A DNA stretch of 64,000 bases, from assembly GCF_900102545.1 (NCBI RefSeq), contig NZ_FNBN01000001.1:792477-856476 (forward strand), read 5' to 3'. Source of the stretch: Chitinophaga filiformis. Lineage in GTDB: Bacteria; Bacteroidota; Bacteroidia; Chitinophagales; Chitinophagaceae. The notes under the pieces are model-generated. The model was given only the letters and a program-made list of their open reading frames with translations, ran no database searches and was not told where the DNA came from. Positions 8,444 to 16,528 of this stretch are shown one piece after another; position 1 is the first letter of the stretch, and each line of letters opens with the position of its first letter. Position numbers and translations under genes: made by a program.

Positions 8444-9919
8444 TTACTCTTTTACGTAAACAGTTTCGTTTGGAGACCAGTTGATCCAGGATTGTTTAGT
8501 CCAGGGATTAGCAGGATCTACCGCACCTACGTAGTTAACTTTATCGAAGAAAGCATCGAAATCAGTACCCCATACTGCAGCTTTTGCAGTTTTCAGTGCG
8601 AATTCAGTGTTAGTAGCTTTGTAAGAAGCAGCAGCCGGAACTTTAGCGAATACATCAGTCAGCGCTTTCAATGTATCGTTCTTGCTGGTAGCAGTCACAA
8701 TCAGGCTCAGGATGTTGGCACCTGTCAGGTAGCTTGCATCTTTTGTATCTGCATCAAAGAATACAGGACCGATAGCACTAGCACCAGCACCACGCTGACC
8801 AGTAATTGGGCTTACACCTGCAACCTGGAATACAGAGTTGGTGATTTTAGAGTTACCAGCAGCAACAGAGTCCTGAGCAACTTTACTTTCAACATCAATA
8901 GCAACCGGATCGCCAGAGAATACAGAGTTAGCTACAGTGAAAGTAGCACCTCTTCTCCATCTTGCACCAGCATAGAAATAATCGCCGCTACCAGTAGCAG
9001 TACCAGGCCCAACGATAGTCAGGTTAGAGATGATTGGGTGAGTGAATGGAGTGCTACCGTTAGCACCATTCAAGTTATCAACTTCCAGACCATTTGACAG
9101 ACTTACTACGTCAGAAGCAGCCGGATCCTGTAATGCCACGCAGAACTGCAGTTTACCTCTGAAACCGCTGTCCATATCGAAGTTATCATCCAGTGTGCCC
9201 ATTGCAACCAGGTATTTACAGTTTACATTACCACCGAACCACTCGAAAGCATCATCGCCAGAGTAGCTAACCTGTACGTGGTCAACTGTAGTACCACCAC
9301 CAACAGCGTAGAAAGTAACACCGTTCACTTCACTATCAGGAGTGCTGGACAGTGCGATACCACCAAATTCAACCCTAACATACTGGAGAATACCAGAGTT
9401 GTCGTTGTCATCACCCTGAGTAGCACCAGTTGGGTTACCGTAGGTCAGGCTAACAGTTGCATCAACTTCCTGTAAACCTTCTACGTTTCTTTTATCAGCA
9501 CCTCTGTTTGTGCTTCCTTTACCTAACAGGATGATACCACCCCAGTCACCTTTCTTACGTGCACCAGGAGCTTTGGCAGAAGTGAATACGATCGGAGCAT
9601 CTGCAGTACCTTTAGCAATCAGCTTAGAACCAGCAGTGATGATCAGTGTACCACCTGTAGTAGTGGTTACAGTTCCACCGAGAATGGTTGTACCTGGTTC
9701 GATAGTCAGTGTAGAGTTGTTTACAACGTACACATATTCCTTCATCAGGTAGATAGTATCTTTTGAAAGAGTTCTGTTGGCAGAAATTTTACCTTTTAAT
9801 TCAACGGTTGCTTTCGGTTTATCCGGCGTTGGATTTACTTTATCATCGTCTTTACAAGCTACGAAGGTTGTAGCCAGCGCAGCCGCCATAAGCATAACCG
9901 ATGTTTTCATTTTTCTCAT
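8444..9919 (-). CDS. Outer-membrane lipoprotein, beta-helix-like
   Basis: About 491 aa from the ATG at 9919; an in-frame ATG at 9910 and a longer start at 9943 are alternatives. The signal peptide ends in a lipobox at TTFVACKDDD. Residues about 50-330 repeat short Gly/Asp/Asn-rich strands (LTIEPGTTILGG, GGTTVDHVQVSYSGDDAFEW) typical of a right-handed parallel beta-helix. The C-terminus ends in Trp-rich WINWSPNETVYV. It lies 57-81 bp downstream of a TonB receptor on the same strand, an arrangement seen with surface lipoprotein partners of receptors, but it is not SusD-like. Three 11-bp-spaced repeats (9958-9986) lie just upstream, which ties it to the same putative Pho regulon. The substrate is unknown. 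Confidence 0.75.
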   Translation of the reverse strand: MRKMKTSVMLMAAALATTFVACKDDDKVNPTPDKPKATVELKGKISANRTLSKDTIYLMKEYVYVVNNSTLTIEPGTTILGGTVTTTTGGTLIITAGSKLIAKGTADAPIVFTSAKAPGARKKGDWGGIILLGKGSTNRGADKRNVEGLQEVDATVSLTYGNPTGATQGDDNDNSGILQYVRVEFGGIALSSTPDSEVNGVTFYAVGGGTTVDHVQVSYSGDDAFEWFGGNVNCKYLVAMGTLDDNFDMDSGFRGKLQFCVALQDPAASDVVSLSNGLEVDNLNGANGSTPFTHPIISNLTIVGPGTATGSGDYFYAGARWRRGATFTVANSVFSGDPVAIDVESKVAQDSVAAGNSKITNSVFQVAGVSPITGQRGAGASAIGPVFFDADTKDASYLTGANILSLIVTATSKNDTLKALTDVFAKVPAAASYKATNTEFALKTAKAAVWGTDFDAFFDKVNYVGAVDPANPWTKQSWINWSPNETVYVKE

Positions 9920-9957
9920 AGAATTGAAATTAATTTTTACCAAAAAAATAGATTAAA

Positions 9958-9986
9958 TGTTATAGGAATATTAGCTGTGTGTTACT
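9958..9986 (-). promoter_or_regulatory. Pho-box-like array between receptor and lipoprotein
   Basis: TGTTATA (9958), TATTAGC (9969) and TGTTACT (9980) are spaced by exactly 11 bp. A near -7 element lies at 9941-9950 (CAAAAAAATA, two bases too long for CAAAnnTA). It may give the lipoprotein an additional promoter inside the receptor-lipoprotein unit. Confidence 0.5.
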
Positions 9987-10000
9987 AAATGATCAACTTA

Positions 10001-12790
10001 TTAATGGAATGTGTAAGAGAAACTCAATGAGAAGTTTGTCCCATATTTGTAAGAATAAAATACATAGTCTGTGCCTTTAGAATAGCTCTTCTTGCTGTCT
10101 TTGTTCTGATATAACAGATACGGGTTATTCAAAATATCAGAGATGTTCAGTTTGATTTCCGCGGCCTTCTTAAACAGACGTTTGCTGAGTTGCAGATCGA
10201 GCAGGTTCCTTGAATTCTCAAAGATATCCAGCTTGTTGCTGCTATCATCTCCTACGATAGTGATCCTTGGGCCTATCCTGTTATACAGAACAGTTACACC
10301 CATATCATTATTAGGATTATTGATCTGCAAACCGGCATTGATCAGGTAAGGAGACTGACCAGGCATACGTCTTGTTTCACCGTTGATGTTACGCACTGTC
10401 TGGTTAGGATTCCTGATAGAAGAATGGATATATGCTCCGTTTGCGAAAACATATGAATTCTTTCCCCAGTTGCCCAAAGCCAACTCAAGGTTCTTACGCA
10501 CTTCCAGTTCTGCCCCGAAAGTATTTGCATCATCCAGGTTAATATAAGTACGATCGTTGTTATCGAGACTGTACCAGGACTCAGAAATAGGATTCTTGAA
10601 TTTTTTATAAAAAACAGCTACTGCAAAGGTTTCTCCGGCTGCCGGATACAATTCATAACGCAGGTCGATGTTGCTGATACGTGTCTGTTTCAGTTTTGGA
10701 TTACCGAAAACTGCAGCCGTGTTCTGGAAATCGAAGAAGCTGAAAGAGGCTATTTCTCTGAATTCTGGTCTTGCAACGGTGTTGGAATATGATAGCCTCA
10801 GATTTGATTTATCAGACAGTGCATATACGAAGTTAGCAGATGGCAGGAAGCTGCTGTAAGTAGTATCTGTTGTATAAGATCCTGAACCTACAGTGGTTTT
10901 CGGCTTCAGCTGCTGATTGTAAGACTCATAACGCAGACCCCATATTACTCTTAACTGCTTTGTAATAAAGTTATCGAACATGAAGTATCCTGCAGTCAGA
11001 TTAGATTTTGCATCGTATATACCGGATGGTGAAGTATTATCTAACAGATAAATGCCATTGCTACCAAGGTTCTCATTAGAGAATAATTCATAAGGCCTTG
11101 CAGTCAGCTTATCATATGGAAATCCAGGTGCAGATTGATATGATAATGGTCTATAGCTGGAGAAGCGTTTTCTGTATTGTTCAAAGGCACCGATCTTCAG
11201 AGAATGGTCTTTGTTATCTTTCAGCAGCGGAAACTGATAGGAAGCACCACCATTGAAGATATCATCGTTCACTTTGAAGAAAGCACGGGAAGAACCACCA
11301 TTTACCGGCTGATTGATGATAGCATGACTATCTGTATAGTTCGAAATGCGGATGTCTGGCTCCTGACGGTTGGTGTTAGAGTAGTTCACCATCCATTCTA
11401 ATCTTCTGTTATTGCCCAACCCATGTTCACCCTGTAAAGTAGACGACAGGATATAACGTTGCACCAGGTTCAAGAGGTAAGACTGTGACAGATAGTGGAA
11501 CGGAGGATTGGGATCAGTAGCCACCTGACGCAGTACAGTATTATTATCAAGAATACGGTTATACAGGTTCTTGAAAGAGATCTTGCTGTTCTTGTAGCTG
11601 TATGCAAAGTTTGCTACAGCACCGAGAGCACTTGAATATTTATTGCTGGTATCAATGTTATGACGTTTATAAACATGGTTGTCTATATCATAGTCATTAC
11701 GTTCTGCAAACTCATTACGTTCACTATGTGTGTGGGTAACAGAGAAGATATAACCCAGCTTACGCTCGCCATAGTATTTAGTATTACCTGTTGTCAGCTG
11801 TAAGCTGGTACCAGGAGCAACAGTCGTCTTGCTTATTTTCCAGTTATTATTAAAAGACTTGTTCAGATCATCCTGTGCTTTTCCTGATACATTATTAAAA
11901 TCTTCAGCAGTAGCGGGAACTCCGGAAGGCAGTTTTCTTGTGCTGTTACCAAATGTCCAGTAATCACCACCACTTCTCATGCCCGATTGTGCATCTTTAA
12001 AGGTAGACAGTGTATTTACTGACATACCAACAGAAGCTGTTACAAATTTCTCTTCAGGAAAATCTTTTGTATTTACCTGGATCAGACCACCTGCAAAGTC
12101 ACCAGGTTTATCTGGCGTAGCAGTTTTGTTGATCACCATGTTATCGATCAGACCAGAAGGGATAATATCAAAAGAGAAAGATTTTCTGTCAGGCTCTGTA
12201 CTTGGCAACAGTACATTATTCATAGTAGCGTTGTTGTAACGGTCTGTTAAACCGCGTACTACTACGAATTTATTATCCTGAATACTTGCACCGCTTACAC
12301 GCTTTAATACCTCACCGGTATTTTTATCAGGAGACGCCTTGATCTGCTCTGCAGAAATGCCGCTGGATACAGCTACGTTATTCTTCTGGGCAACATATAA
12401 AGCATTGATCGTTTCCTGTTTGAAAGAACCTTTGATCACTACTTCTTTCAGTTCTTTTGATTTAGGTTCATCCATGATAACAGGCAACACAGTGGGAGCG
12501 CCTGGTTTTATCACCACTTCGCTTACTGCTTTGGTCTGGTAACCCATGTATTTAAACTCCAGTGTGTAAGTACCGGGAGCGAGATTTAAAGTATAACGGC
12601 CTTCTACGTCAGTAACTGCGCCAGTGCTTGTACCCTGTACAATAACGGTAACGCCTATTAGGGCTTCACCAGTTTTCTGGTCAGTTACTTTACCTGTTAC
12701 TTTCCCATTATCTACTACAGCAAACGCGGAAAGGAAGGAGCTCAAAAGAAGGCATACACACAACAGTGCAGACACAAAAGAATGTTTCAC
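10001..12790 (-). CDS. TonB-dependent receptor with carboxypeptidase-like domain
   Basis: A 929-aa outer-membrane receptor. The signal peptide (1-24, ending SAFA) is followed by a carboxypeptidase-regulatory-like domain at about 30-115 (GKVTDQKTGEALIGVTVIVQ), a plug at about 120-250 with ASPDKNTGEVLKRVSGASIQ and VVRGLTDRYNNATMNN, then a barrel ending FSFSYTFH. The signature PDKPGDFAGGLIQVNTKDFP near 227 marks a distinct Bacteroidota receptor subfamily that lacks a SusD partner. It is followed by the beta-helix-like lipoprotein, probably its functional partner. Seven 11-bp-spaced repeats plus a matching -7 element upstream suggest strong induction by a PhoB-like activator. I infer uptake of a phosphorus-containing compound, but the ligand is not visible in the sequence. 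Confidence 0.88.
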   Translation of the reverse strand: MKHSFVSALLCVCLLLSSFLSAFAVVDNGKVTGKVTDQKTGEALIGVTVIVQGTSTGAVTDVEGRYTLNLAPGTYTLEFKYMGYQTKAVSEVVIKPGAPTVLPVIMDEPKSKELKEVVIKGSFKQETINALYVAQKNNVAVSSGISAEQIKASPDKNTGEVLKRVSGASIQDNKFVVVRGLTDRYNNATMNNVLLPSTEPDRKSFSFDIIPSGLIDNMVINKTATPDKPGDFAGGLIQVNTKDFPEEKFVTASVGMSVNTLSTFKDAQSGMRSGGDYWTFGNSTRKLPSGVPATAEDFNNVSGKAQDDLNKSFNNNWKISKTTVAPGTSLQLTTGNTKYYGERKLGYIFSVTHTHSERNEFAERNDYDIDNHVYKRHNIDTSNKYSSALGAVANFAYSYKNSKISFKNLYNRILDNNTVLRQVATDPNPPFHYLSQSYLLNLVQRYILSSTLQGEHGLGNNRRLEWMVNYSNTNRQEPDIRISNYTDSHAIINQPVNGGSSRAFFKVNDDIFNGGASYQFPLLKDNKDHSLKIGAFEQYRKRFSSYRPLSYQSAPGFPYDKLTARPYELFSNENLGSNGIYLLDNTSPSGIYDAKSNLTAGYFMFDNFITKQLRVIWGLRYESYNQQLKPKTTVGSGSYTTDTTYSSFLPSANFVYALSDKSNLRLSYSNTVARPEFREIASFSFFDFQNTAAVFGNPKLKQTRISNIDLRYELYPAAGETFAVAVFYKKFKNPISESWYSLDNNDRTYINLDDANTFGAELEVRKNLELALGNWGKNSYVFANGAYIHSSIRNPNQTVRNINGETRRMPGQSPYLINAGLQINNPNNDMGVTVLYNRIGPRITIVGDDSSNKLDIFENSRNLLDLQLSKRLFKKAAEIKLNISDILNNPYLLYQNKDSKKSYSKGTDYVFYSYKYGTNFSLSFSYTFH

Positions 12791-12825
12791 GATATAAGCT
12801 GATTGAGTTGATTGAATTACTCGCG

Positions 12826-12910
12826 CAAAACTATCGTGGGTGTGTTACCGCAGTGTTACAGGAAGGTTACCAGAATGTTAATTGTTAAGGAATAATTAAA
12901 AAATAGTTAA
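12826..12910 (-). promoter_or_regulatory. Seven-copy Pho-box-like array and -7 element
   Basis: On the plus strand TGTTAC 12843, TGTTAC 12854, GGTTAC 12865 and TGTTAA 12876 are each 11 bp apart. After a 7-bp phase shift, TGTTAA 12883, AATTAA 12894 and AGTTAA 12905 form a second 11-bp series. CAAAACTA at 12826-12833 reads TAGTTTTG on the minus strand, a perfect -7 element, separated from the array by 9 bp. The predicted transcript starts near 12819, about 29 nt before the ATG at 12790. This is the best-formed site of the set. Confidence 0.72.
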
Positions 12911-12995
12911 GGCGTTTAGGTTAGTGTCAGGATAGTCAAGGTTCATAGGATAGTAATAATAAATAAGTTAGGGGCGGTAATGCTGAACATCCGGA

Positions 12996-13406
12996 TTAGC
13001 AGGCAATCTGCTGAGGGCCCTGATGGTTATTATTCAATAACCTGTCAAGTGTGATATCTAGCTGCGCGTTATATTCATTATTATGTTTTCTTCCATCAGA
13101 TAAAGAAGCGATTAACTGGAACAGGTGCATGCTTTTATTTGTAAAAGGCTTATTGTCCTTATTACAAAGCTCCAGTGTAAAGTTGAATTTATCTTCCAGT
13201 TCTTCTTCAAACTCTCTCAGGCTTAAAGTTTCATCTATGGGAAATTCAATCAGCATCTCTTCAGGGAAGCCGGCTTCTCCCAGGGTATCAAATGCGTTGG
13301 CCGGAGAATTACGCATGTAAACAGCAATATTACAGGAGAGCAGTCGCTGAAACTGCATCTGTAACAGTGATACTGTCATTAGAGGATGTAACTTCAATAC
13401 TTTCAT
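12996..13406 (-). CDS. Unknown 136-aa protein, putative Pho-regulon member
   Basis: I do not recognise this protein. It is 136 aa, with no signal peptide or membrane segment. The middle is acidic (EEMLIEFPIDETLSLREFEEELEDKFNF, split by hydrophobics), and the C-terminal half contains NKSMHLFQLIASLSDGRKH. It looks like a small soluble cytoplasmic protein with mixed alpha/beta structure. It stands alone between the TonB receptor and the LpxH-like phosphatase, all on the same strand. Immediately upstream is the same array-9 bp-TAnnTTTG promoter layout as the two receptors, which suggests co-regulation. The function cannot be inferred further. Confidence 0.65.
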   Translation of the reverse strand: MKVLKLHPLMTVSLLQMQFQRLLSCNIAVYMRNSPANAFDTLGEAGFPEEMLIEFPIDETLSLREFEEELEDKFNFTLELCNKDNKPFTNKSMHLFQLIASLSDGRKHNNEYNAQLDITLDRLLNNNHQGPQQIAC

Positions 13407-13458
13407 CTTACTATTTATGTTAGCATTACCAGTCGGATCACTGAATGTTATAATGTTA

Positions 13459-13504
13459 CAAACTTAATAGCTCAGTATTAAGTGAATATTAAGCAGTTGT
13501 TATT
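13459..13504 (-). promoter_or_regulatory. Pho-box-like array and -7 element of the 136-aa gene
   Basis: TATTAAG (13476), TATTAAG (13487) and TGTTATT (13498) are spaced by 11 bp; a further TGTTACA at 13454 lies in the same register. CAAACTTA at 13459-13466 reads TAAGTTTG on the minus strand, a perfect -7 element, again exactly 9 bp from the 13476 repeat. The predicted start of transcription is near 13452, about 46 nt before the ATG. Confidence 0.65.
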
Positions 13505-13546
13505 ATATCATAAATAAATGTTAAATAACAAGCATTTATATATGAG

Positions 13547-14383
13547 CTATTGTTGAGGGAAGCTGATTGCCTTGGAAATATCTCCCCAGGGCATATTTGA
13601 GGCTTCATCTTCTTCTTCCGGTAATACAACACGGGTTTTTGATACGGGGTATTGGTAGAGGGACCACTGACCATTGGTATATTCCAGAGAGGTCAGGCTT
13701 TCCACCCAGTCTCCGGAGTTCAGGTAGGTAACGGCTTTACCGTTATGCTCCATTTCCTTAATGATTGGCTGATGTATATGCCCGCAGCACACCACATCGA
13801 ATCCTTTATCGATCGCTATTTCAGCTACCACCTGCTCAAAATCAGAAATAAACTTCACCGCCTGTTTCACACCATGTTTCACCTTTTTGGAAAAGCTCAT
13901 CTTTTCCCTGCCCATACGCTCTAAGATATTATTAACCAACCTATTAATAATTATCAACAGATCATACCCCTTTCCACCCAGTTTGGCCAGCCACTTAGAG
14001 TTCTTCATCGTTACGTCATAAACGTCTCCGTGGAAGAACCAGTGTTTTTTACCATCCACCTCAAGGATCAGTTTATTATCGATGACCAGGTTACCCAGTC
14101 CGAAACCGGCATATTTACGCAGGGCTTCATCGTGGTTACCAGTCAGATAGTATACTTCAGTTCCCTTTCCGGTCATTTTCAGGATCCTGCGGATCACTTT
14201 GGTATGCGCTTTCGGGAAATAACGCTTGCTAAACTGCCAGATATCAATGATATCCCCGTTCAGTACCAATATCTTAGGATCGATACTATCCAGGTACTGG
14301 ACCAGTTCTTTAGCATGACAACCGTAAATTCCGAGATGTACATCAGATATAACAACGATATCGAGAGGGCGCTTATCAGACAT
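13547..14383 (-). CDS. LpxH-like UDP-2,3-diacylglucosamine diphosphatase family phosphoesterase
   Basis: A 278-aa calcineurin-like metallophosphoesterase. The metal-binding motifs are visible in order: DVH at 14-16, GD at 43-44, GNHD at 82-85, a His in WFFHGDVYD near 116, and GHIH near 200. Membrane-associated relatives cleave UDP-2,3-diacylglucosamine in lipid A synthesis, and this subfamily in Bacteroidota is usually annotated that way. It is longer than E. coli LpxH (240 aa), mainly through a basic helical insert at 125-175. It lies between the putative Pho genes, and a repeat array at 14527-14566 lies upstream between it and the divergent DUF47 gene, so phosphate control is possible. Confidence 0.75.
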   Translation of the reverse strand: MSDKRPLDIVVISDVHLGIYGCHAKELVQYLDSIDPKILVLNGDIIDIWQFSKRYFPKAHTKVIRRILKMTGKGTEVYYLTGNHDEALRKYAGFGLGNLVIDNKLILEVDGKKHWFFHGDVYDVTMKNSKWLAKLGGKGYDLLIIINRLVNNILERMGREKMSFSKKVKHGVKQAVKFISDFEQVVAEIAIDKGFDVVCCGHIHQPIIKEMEHNGKAVTYLNSGDWVESLTSLEYTNGQWSLYQYPVSKTRVVLPEEEDEASNMPWGDISKAISFPQQ

Positions 14384-14526
14384 TTTTTATGAAGATTGAA
14401 ACCGAAAAAACCGGGCAGTTGCGTAGGTTTAGTGAAAAATAGATTAGTCCGCTGAAAACGGCCACAGGTGTAGGAATAACCTCTTCACAAGCAGCCTTTT
14501 TTCACAATACAAAGAAAAAATTGCTA

Positions 14527-14566
14527 TATTACTTTTATATTAATCCAGTGTTAAGGAATCATTAAG
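14527..14566. promoter_or_regulatory. Pho-box-like array between LpxH-like gene and DUF47-PiT
   Basis: TATTACT (14527), TATTAAT (14538), TGTTAAG (14549) and CATTAAG (14560) lie in one exact 11-bp register in the intergenic region of two divergent transcripts. On the minus side, CAAAGAAA at 14510-14517 is 9 bp away but matches the -7 element in only 7 of 8 bases. On the plus side, the DUF47 -7 element is 36 bp away. It may serve either or both directions. Confidence 0.6.
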
Positions 14567-14602
14567 GATAATTTTTTCTTGGAGGTATTGCCAGCGGAAA
14601 GC

Positions 14603-14610
14603 TATTTTTG
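14603..14610 (+). promoter_or_regulatory. -7 promoter element of DUF47-PiT operon
   Basis: TATTTTTG is an exact TAnnTTTG match 24 nt upstream of the ATG at 14635, giving a predicted start of transcription near 14617. The repeat array at 14527-14566 is upstream of it. Confidence 0.5.
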
Positions 14611-14634
14611 CGCCAAATTTTTCAAACAAAGAGT

Positions 14635-15288
14635 ATGGGAGGCTTCAATTCTTTTGTAAAGTTATTTATACCAAAAGACAGGGTTTTTTATTCATTATTC
14701 GAGGATGTAGCCGCCAACCTGGTGGAAATGGGGAAAGTGCTGGTTGAGCTGGTTTCTGCTTCAGACATGGCGGTACGCAAGGATAAAACCCATCTGATTG
14801 AGCGTCTTGAGCACAAAAACGACGATTTCACTCATCGCATCTTTGTGGAACTGGGTCAGAACTTCATTACTCCTTTCGACCGTGAAGACATTCACCACCT
14901 GGCGGCTACGCTGGATGATGTGGCTGACTATATCCATGGTTCCGCCAAGAGACTGGACCTTTATAAGGTAACGGAAATCAACGAAAGTGTTCGCAAACTG
15001 GCTGAACTGATCTACCAGGGTACCCTGGAGCTGCATAAGGCAATCCCTGAGCTGCGTACCATGTCCAACATGCGTAACATCACAGATGCCTGTGTAAAGA
15101 TCAATAGCCTGGAGAACCACGCGGATGACATTTATGACATGGCCATCGCAGATCTGTTCGAGAAAGAAGCCAACAATGCAGGAGAACTGCTGAAAATGCG
15201 TGAACTGTACCAGGCCCTGGAAATCGCCACAGACAAATGTGAAGATTGTGCCAATGTGATAGAGTCAATTATAATAAAATATGCATAA
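14635..15288 (+). CDS. DUF47 / PhoU-like phosphate transport regulator
   Basis: A 217-aa all-helical cytoplasmic protein of the DUF47 (YkaA/PhoU-like) family, which accompanies PiT transporters and is thought to modulate their activity. Family signatures are the E/D-rich pairs in helical repeats: LEHKNDDFTHRIFVEL near 62, FDREDIHHLAATLDDVADYI near 82, and ATDKCEDCANVIESI at the end. The start is ATG 14635 (MGGFNSFVKLFIPKD); a longer frame to 14608 needs a TTG and overlaps the -7 element. The PiT gene follows after 49 nt, so the two are one operon. The upstream repeat array fits phosphate control. Confidence 0.9.
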   Translation: MGGFNSFVKLFIPKDRVFYSLFEDVAANLVEMGKVLVELVSASDMAVRKDKTHLIERLEHKNDDFTHRIFVELGQNFITPFDREDIHHLAATLDDVADYIHGSAKRLDLYKVTEINESVRKLAELIYQGTLELHKAIPELRTMSNMRNITDACVKINSLENHADDIYDMAIADLFEKEANNAGELLKMRELYQALEIATDKCEDCANVIESIIIKYA

Positions 15289-15337
15289 TCAATAGATTAC
15301 GCATATCCGCTGCCTATTTAATGCAAACTACTTTCTA

Positions 15338-16342
15338 ATGACCTTACTTGTCTCGATCATTATACTGGCGTTCATATTTGATTATATTAACGGTTTCCAT
15401 GATGCGGCTAACTCAATAGCTACCATCGTATCCACAAAAGTACTGACGCCCTTTCAGGCGGTACTGTGGGCCGCAGTATTCAACTTTGCTGCTTTCTTTA
15501 TTTCCAAATATGTTTATGGTGAATTTAAGGTAGGTAATACGATCGCTAAATCGGTTTTTGAGCAGTTCATTACCCTGAAAGTGATCCTTTGCGGCCTGAT
15601 AGCAGCCATTACCTGGAACCTGCTGACCTGGTGGTATGGTATTCCATCCAGTTCTTCACATACCCTTATCGGTGGTTTCATCGGCGCAGCCATAGCTGCC
15701 GCTCATGGCTCCTTTGATGTGATCAACTATTCCAAGGTAATGCCTATCATCTACTTCATTGCCCTGGCTCCCTTCATAGGGATGTTGGTAGCTTTTGTGA
15801 TCACCATTATTATTATGAACGTATGCCGCAAGGCAAACCCATACAGGGCTGAAAACTGGTTCAAGCGTTTACAGCTGGTGTCTTCAGGCGCGCTGAGCCT
15901 TGCACACGGTGGTAACGATGCCCAAAAAGTAATGGGTATCATCGCTGCGGCGCTGGTGGCCCATGGTACTATTGCAGATGTGAAAGATGTTCCAAACTGG
16001 GTGCCATTGTCCTGCTTCATTGCCATCGCCCTCGGTACAATGAGTGGTGGCTGGAAGATCGTTAAAACAATGGGTTCCCGTATCACCAAGGTAACTCCGC
16101 TGGAAGGTGTTGCTGCGGAAACTGCGGGTGCCGTTACGCTTTACCTCACCGAAACACTGGGTATTCCCGTAAGTACTACCCACACCATTACCGGTTCCAT
16201 TATCGGTGTAGGAGCCACGAAACGTCTCTCCGCGGTACGCTGGGGTGTAACAGTGAGCCTGCTCTGGGCATGGATACTGACCATTCCGATCAGTGCATTA
16301 CTGGCTGCTCTTGTTTACTTTGTAGTCAATCTCTTCTTCTAA
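15338..16342 (+). CDS. pit: PiT-family inorganic phosphate transporter
   Basis: A 334-aa inner-membrane low-affinity phosphate permease, driven by proton or sodium gradient. The two PiT signature halves are present: DYINGFHDAANSIATIVSTK near residue 15 and LSLAHGGNDAQKVMG near 190, each with the conserved Asn-Asp/Asp-Ala pair. GIPSSSSHTLIGGFIGA and GIPVSTTHTITGSIIGVGA mark the inverted repeat. About ten hydrophobic segments can be counted. Length is that of compact bacterial PiT proteins. It is downstream partner of the DUF47 protein and ends before a strong terminator. Confidence 0.95.
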   Translation: MTLLVSIIILAFIFDYINGFHDAANSIATIVSTKVLTPFQAVLWAAVFNFAAFFISKYVYGEFKVGNTIAKSVFEQFITLKVILCGLIAAITWNLLTWWYGIPSSSSHTLIGGFIGAAIAAAHGSFDVINYSKVMPIIYFIALAPFIGMLVAFVITIIIMNVCRKANPYRAENWFKRLQLVSSGALSLAHGGNDAQKVMGIIAAALVAHGTIADVKDVPNWVPLSCFIAIALGTMSGGWKIVKTMGSRITKVTPLEGVAAETAGAVTLYLTETLGIPVSTTHTITGSIIGVGATKRLSAVRWGVTVSLLWAWILTIPISALLAALVYFVVNLFF

Positions 16343-16368
16343 CAGACGGTATTACTACTTAATATAAT

Positions 16369-16420
16369 AAGCCCTCCGGCGTCGCCCATTACCAATGGAA
16401 TGACCGGAGGGCTTTCTCTT
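16369..16420 (+). terminator. Terminator of the DUF47-PiT operon
   Basis: An 11-bp perfect stem (AAGCCCTCCGG pairing with CCGGAGGGCTT) with a 24-nt loop is followed by TTCTCTTT. It begins 26 nt past the pit stop codon. Confidence 0.75.
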
Positions 16421-16470
16421 TATATACATCTGCTTTTTGAGTTTTTCCTTTTTTTTATCACAGAGCCCCC

Positions 16471-16478
16471 TATTTTTG
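16471..16478 (+). promoter_or_regulatory. -7 promoter element for rmlA
   Basis: TATTTTTG matches the Bacteroidota -7 consensus exactly and lies 50 nt upstream of the rmlA ATG at 16529, with an oligo-T stretch at the -33 position. This supports the 16529 start, because longer frames would read through the promoter. Confidence 0.55.
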
Positions 16479-16528
16479 TAAGGCTTTTTGAAGAACCTAT
16501 TCTATTATTCATTCTTATAATAAATGCT

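Noticed and set aside
8492..9752. Plus-strand frame of 201 codons and neighbours opposite the lipoprotein gene
   Set aside because: Ser/Thr/Arg-rich low-complexity translation with no domain, fully antisense to a well-supported lipoprotein.
8444..12790. SusC/SusD-type polysaccharide utilisation locus
   Set aside because: The receptor and lipoprotein are paired, but the lipoprotein is beta-helix-like and has no SusD helical repeat features. No glycoside hydrolases are near.
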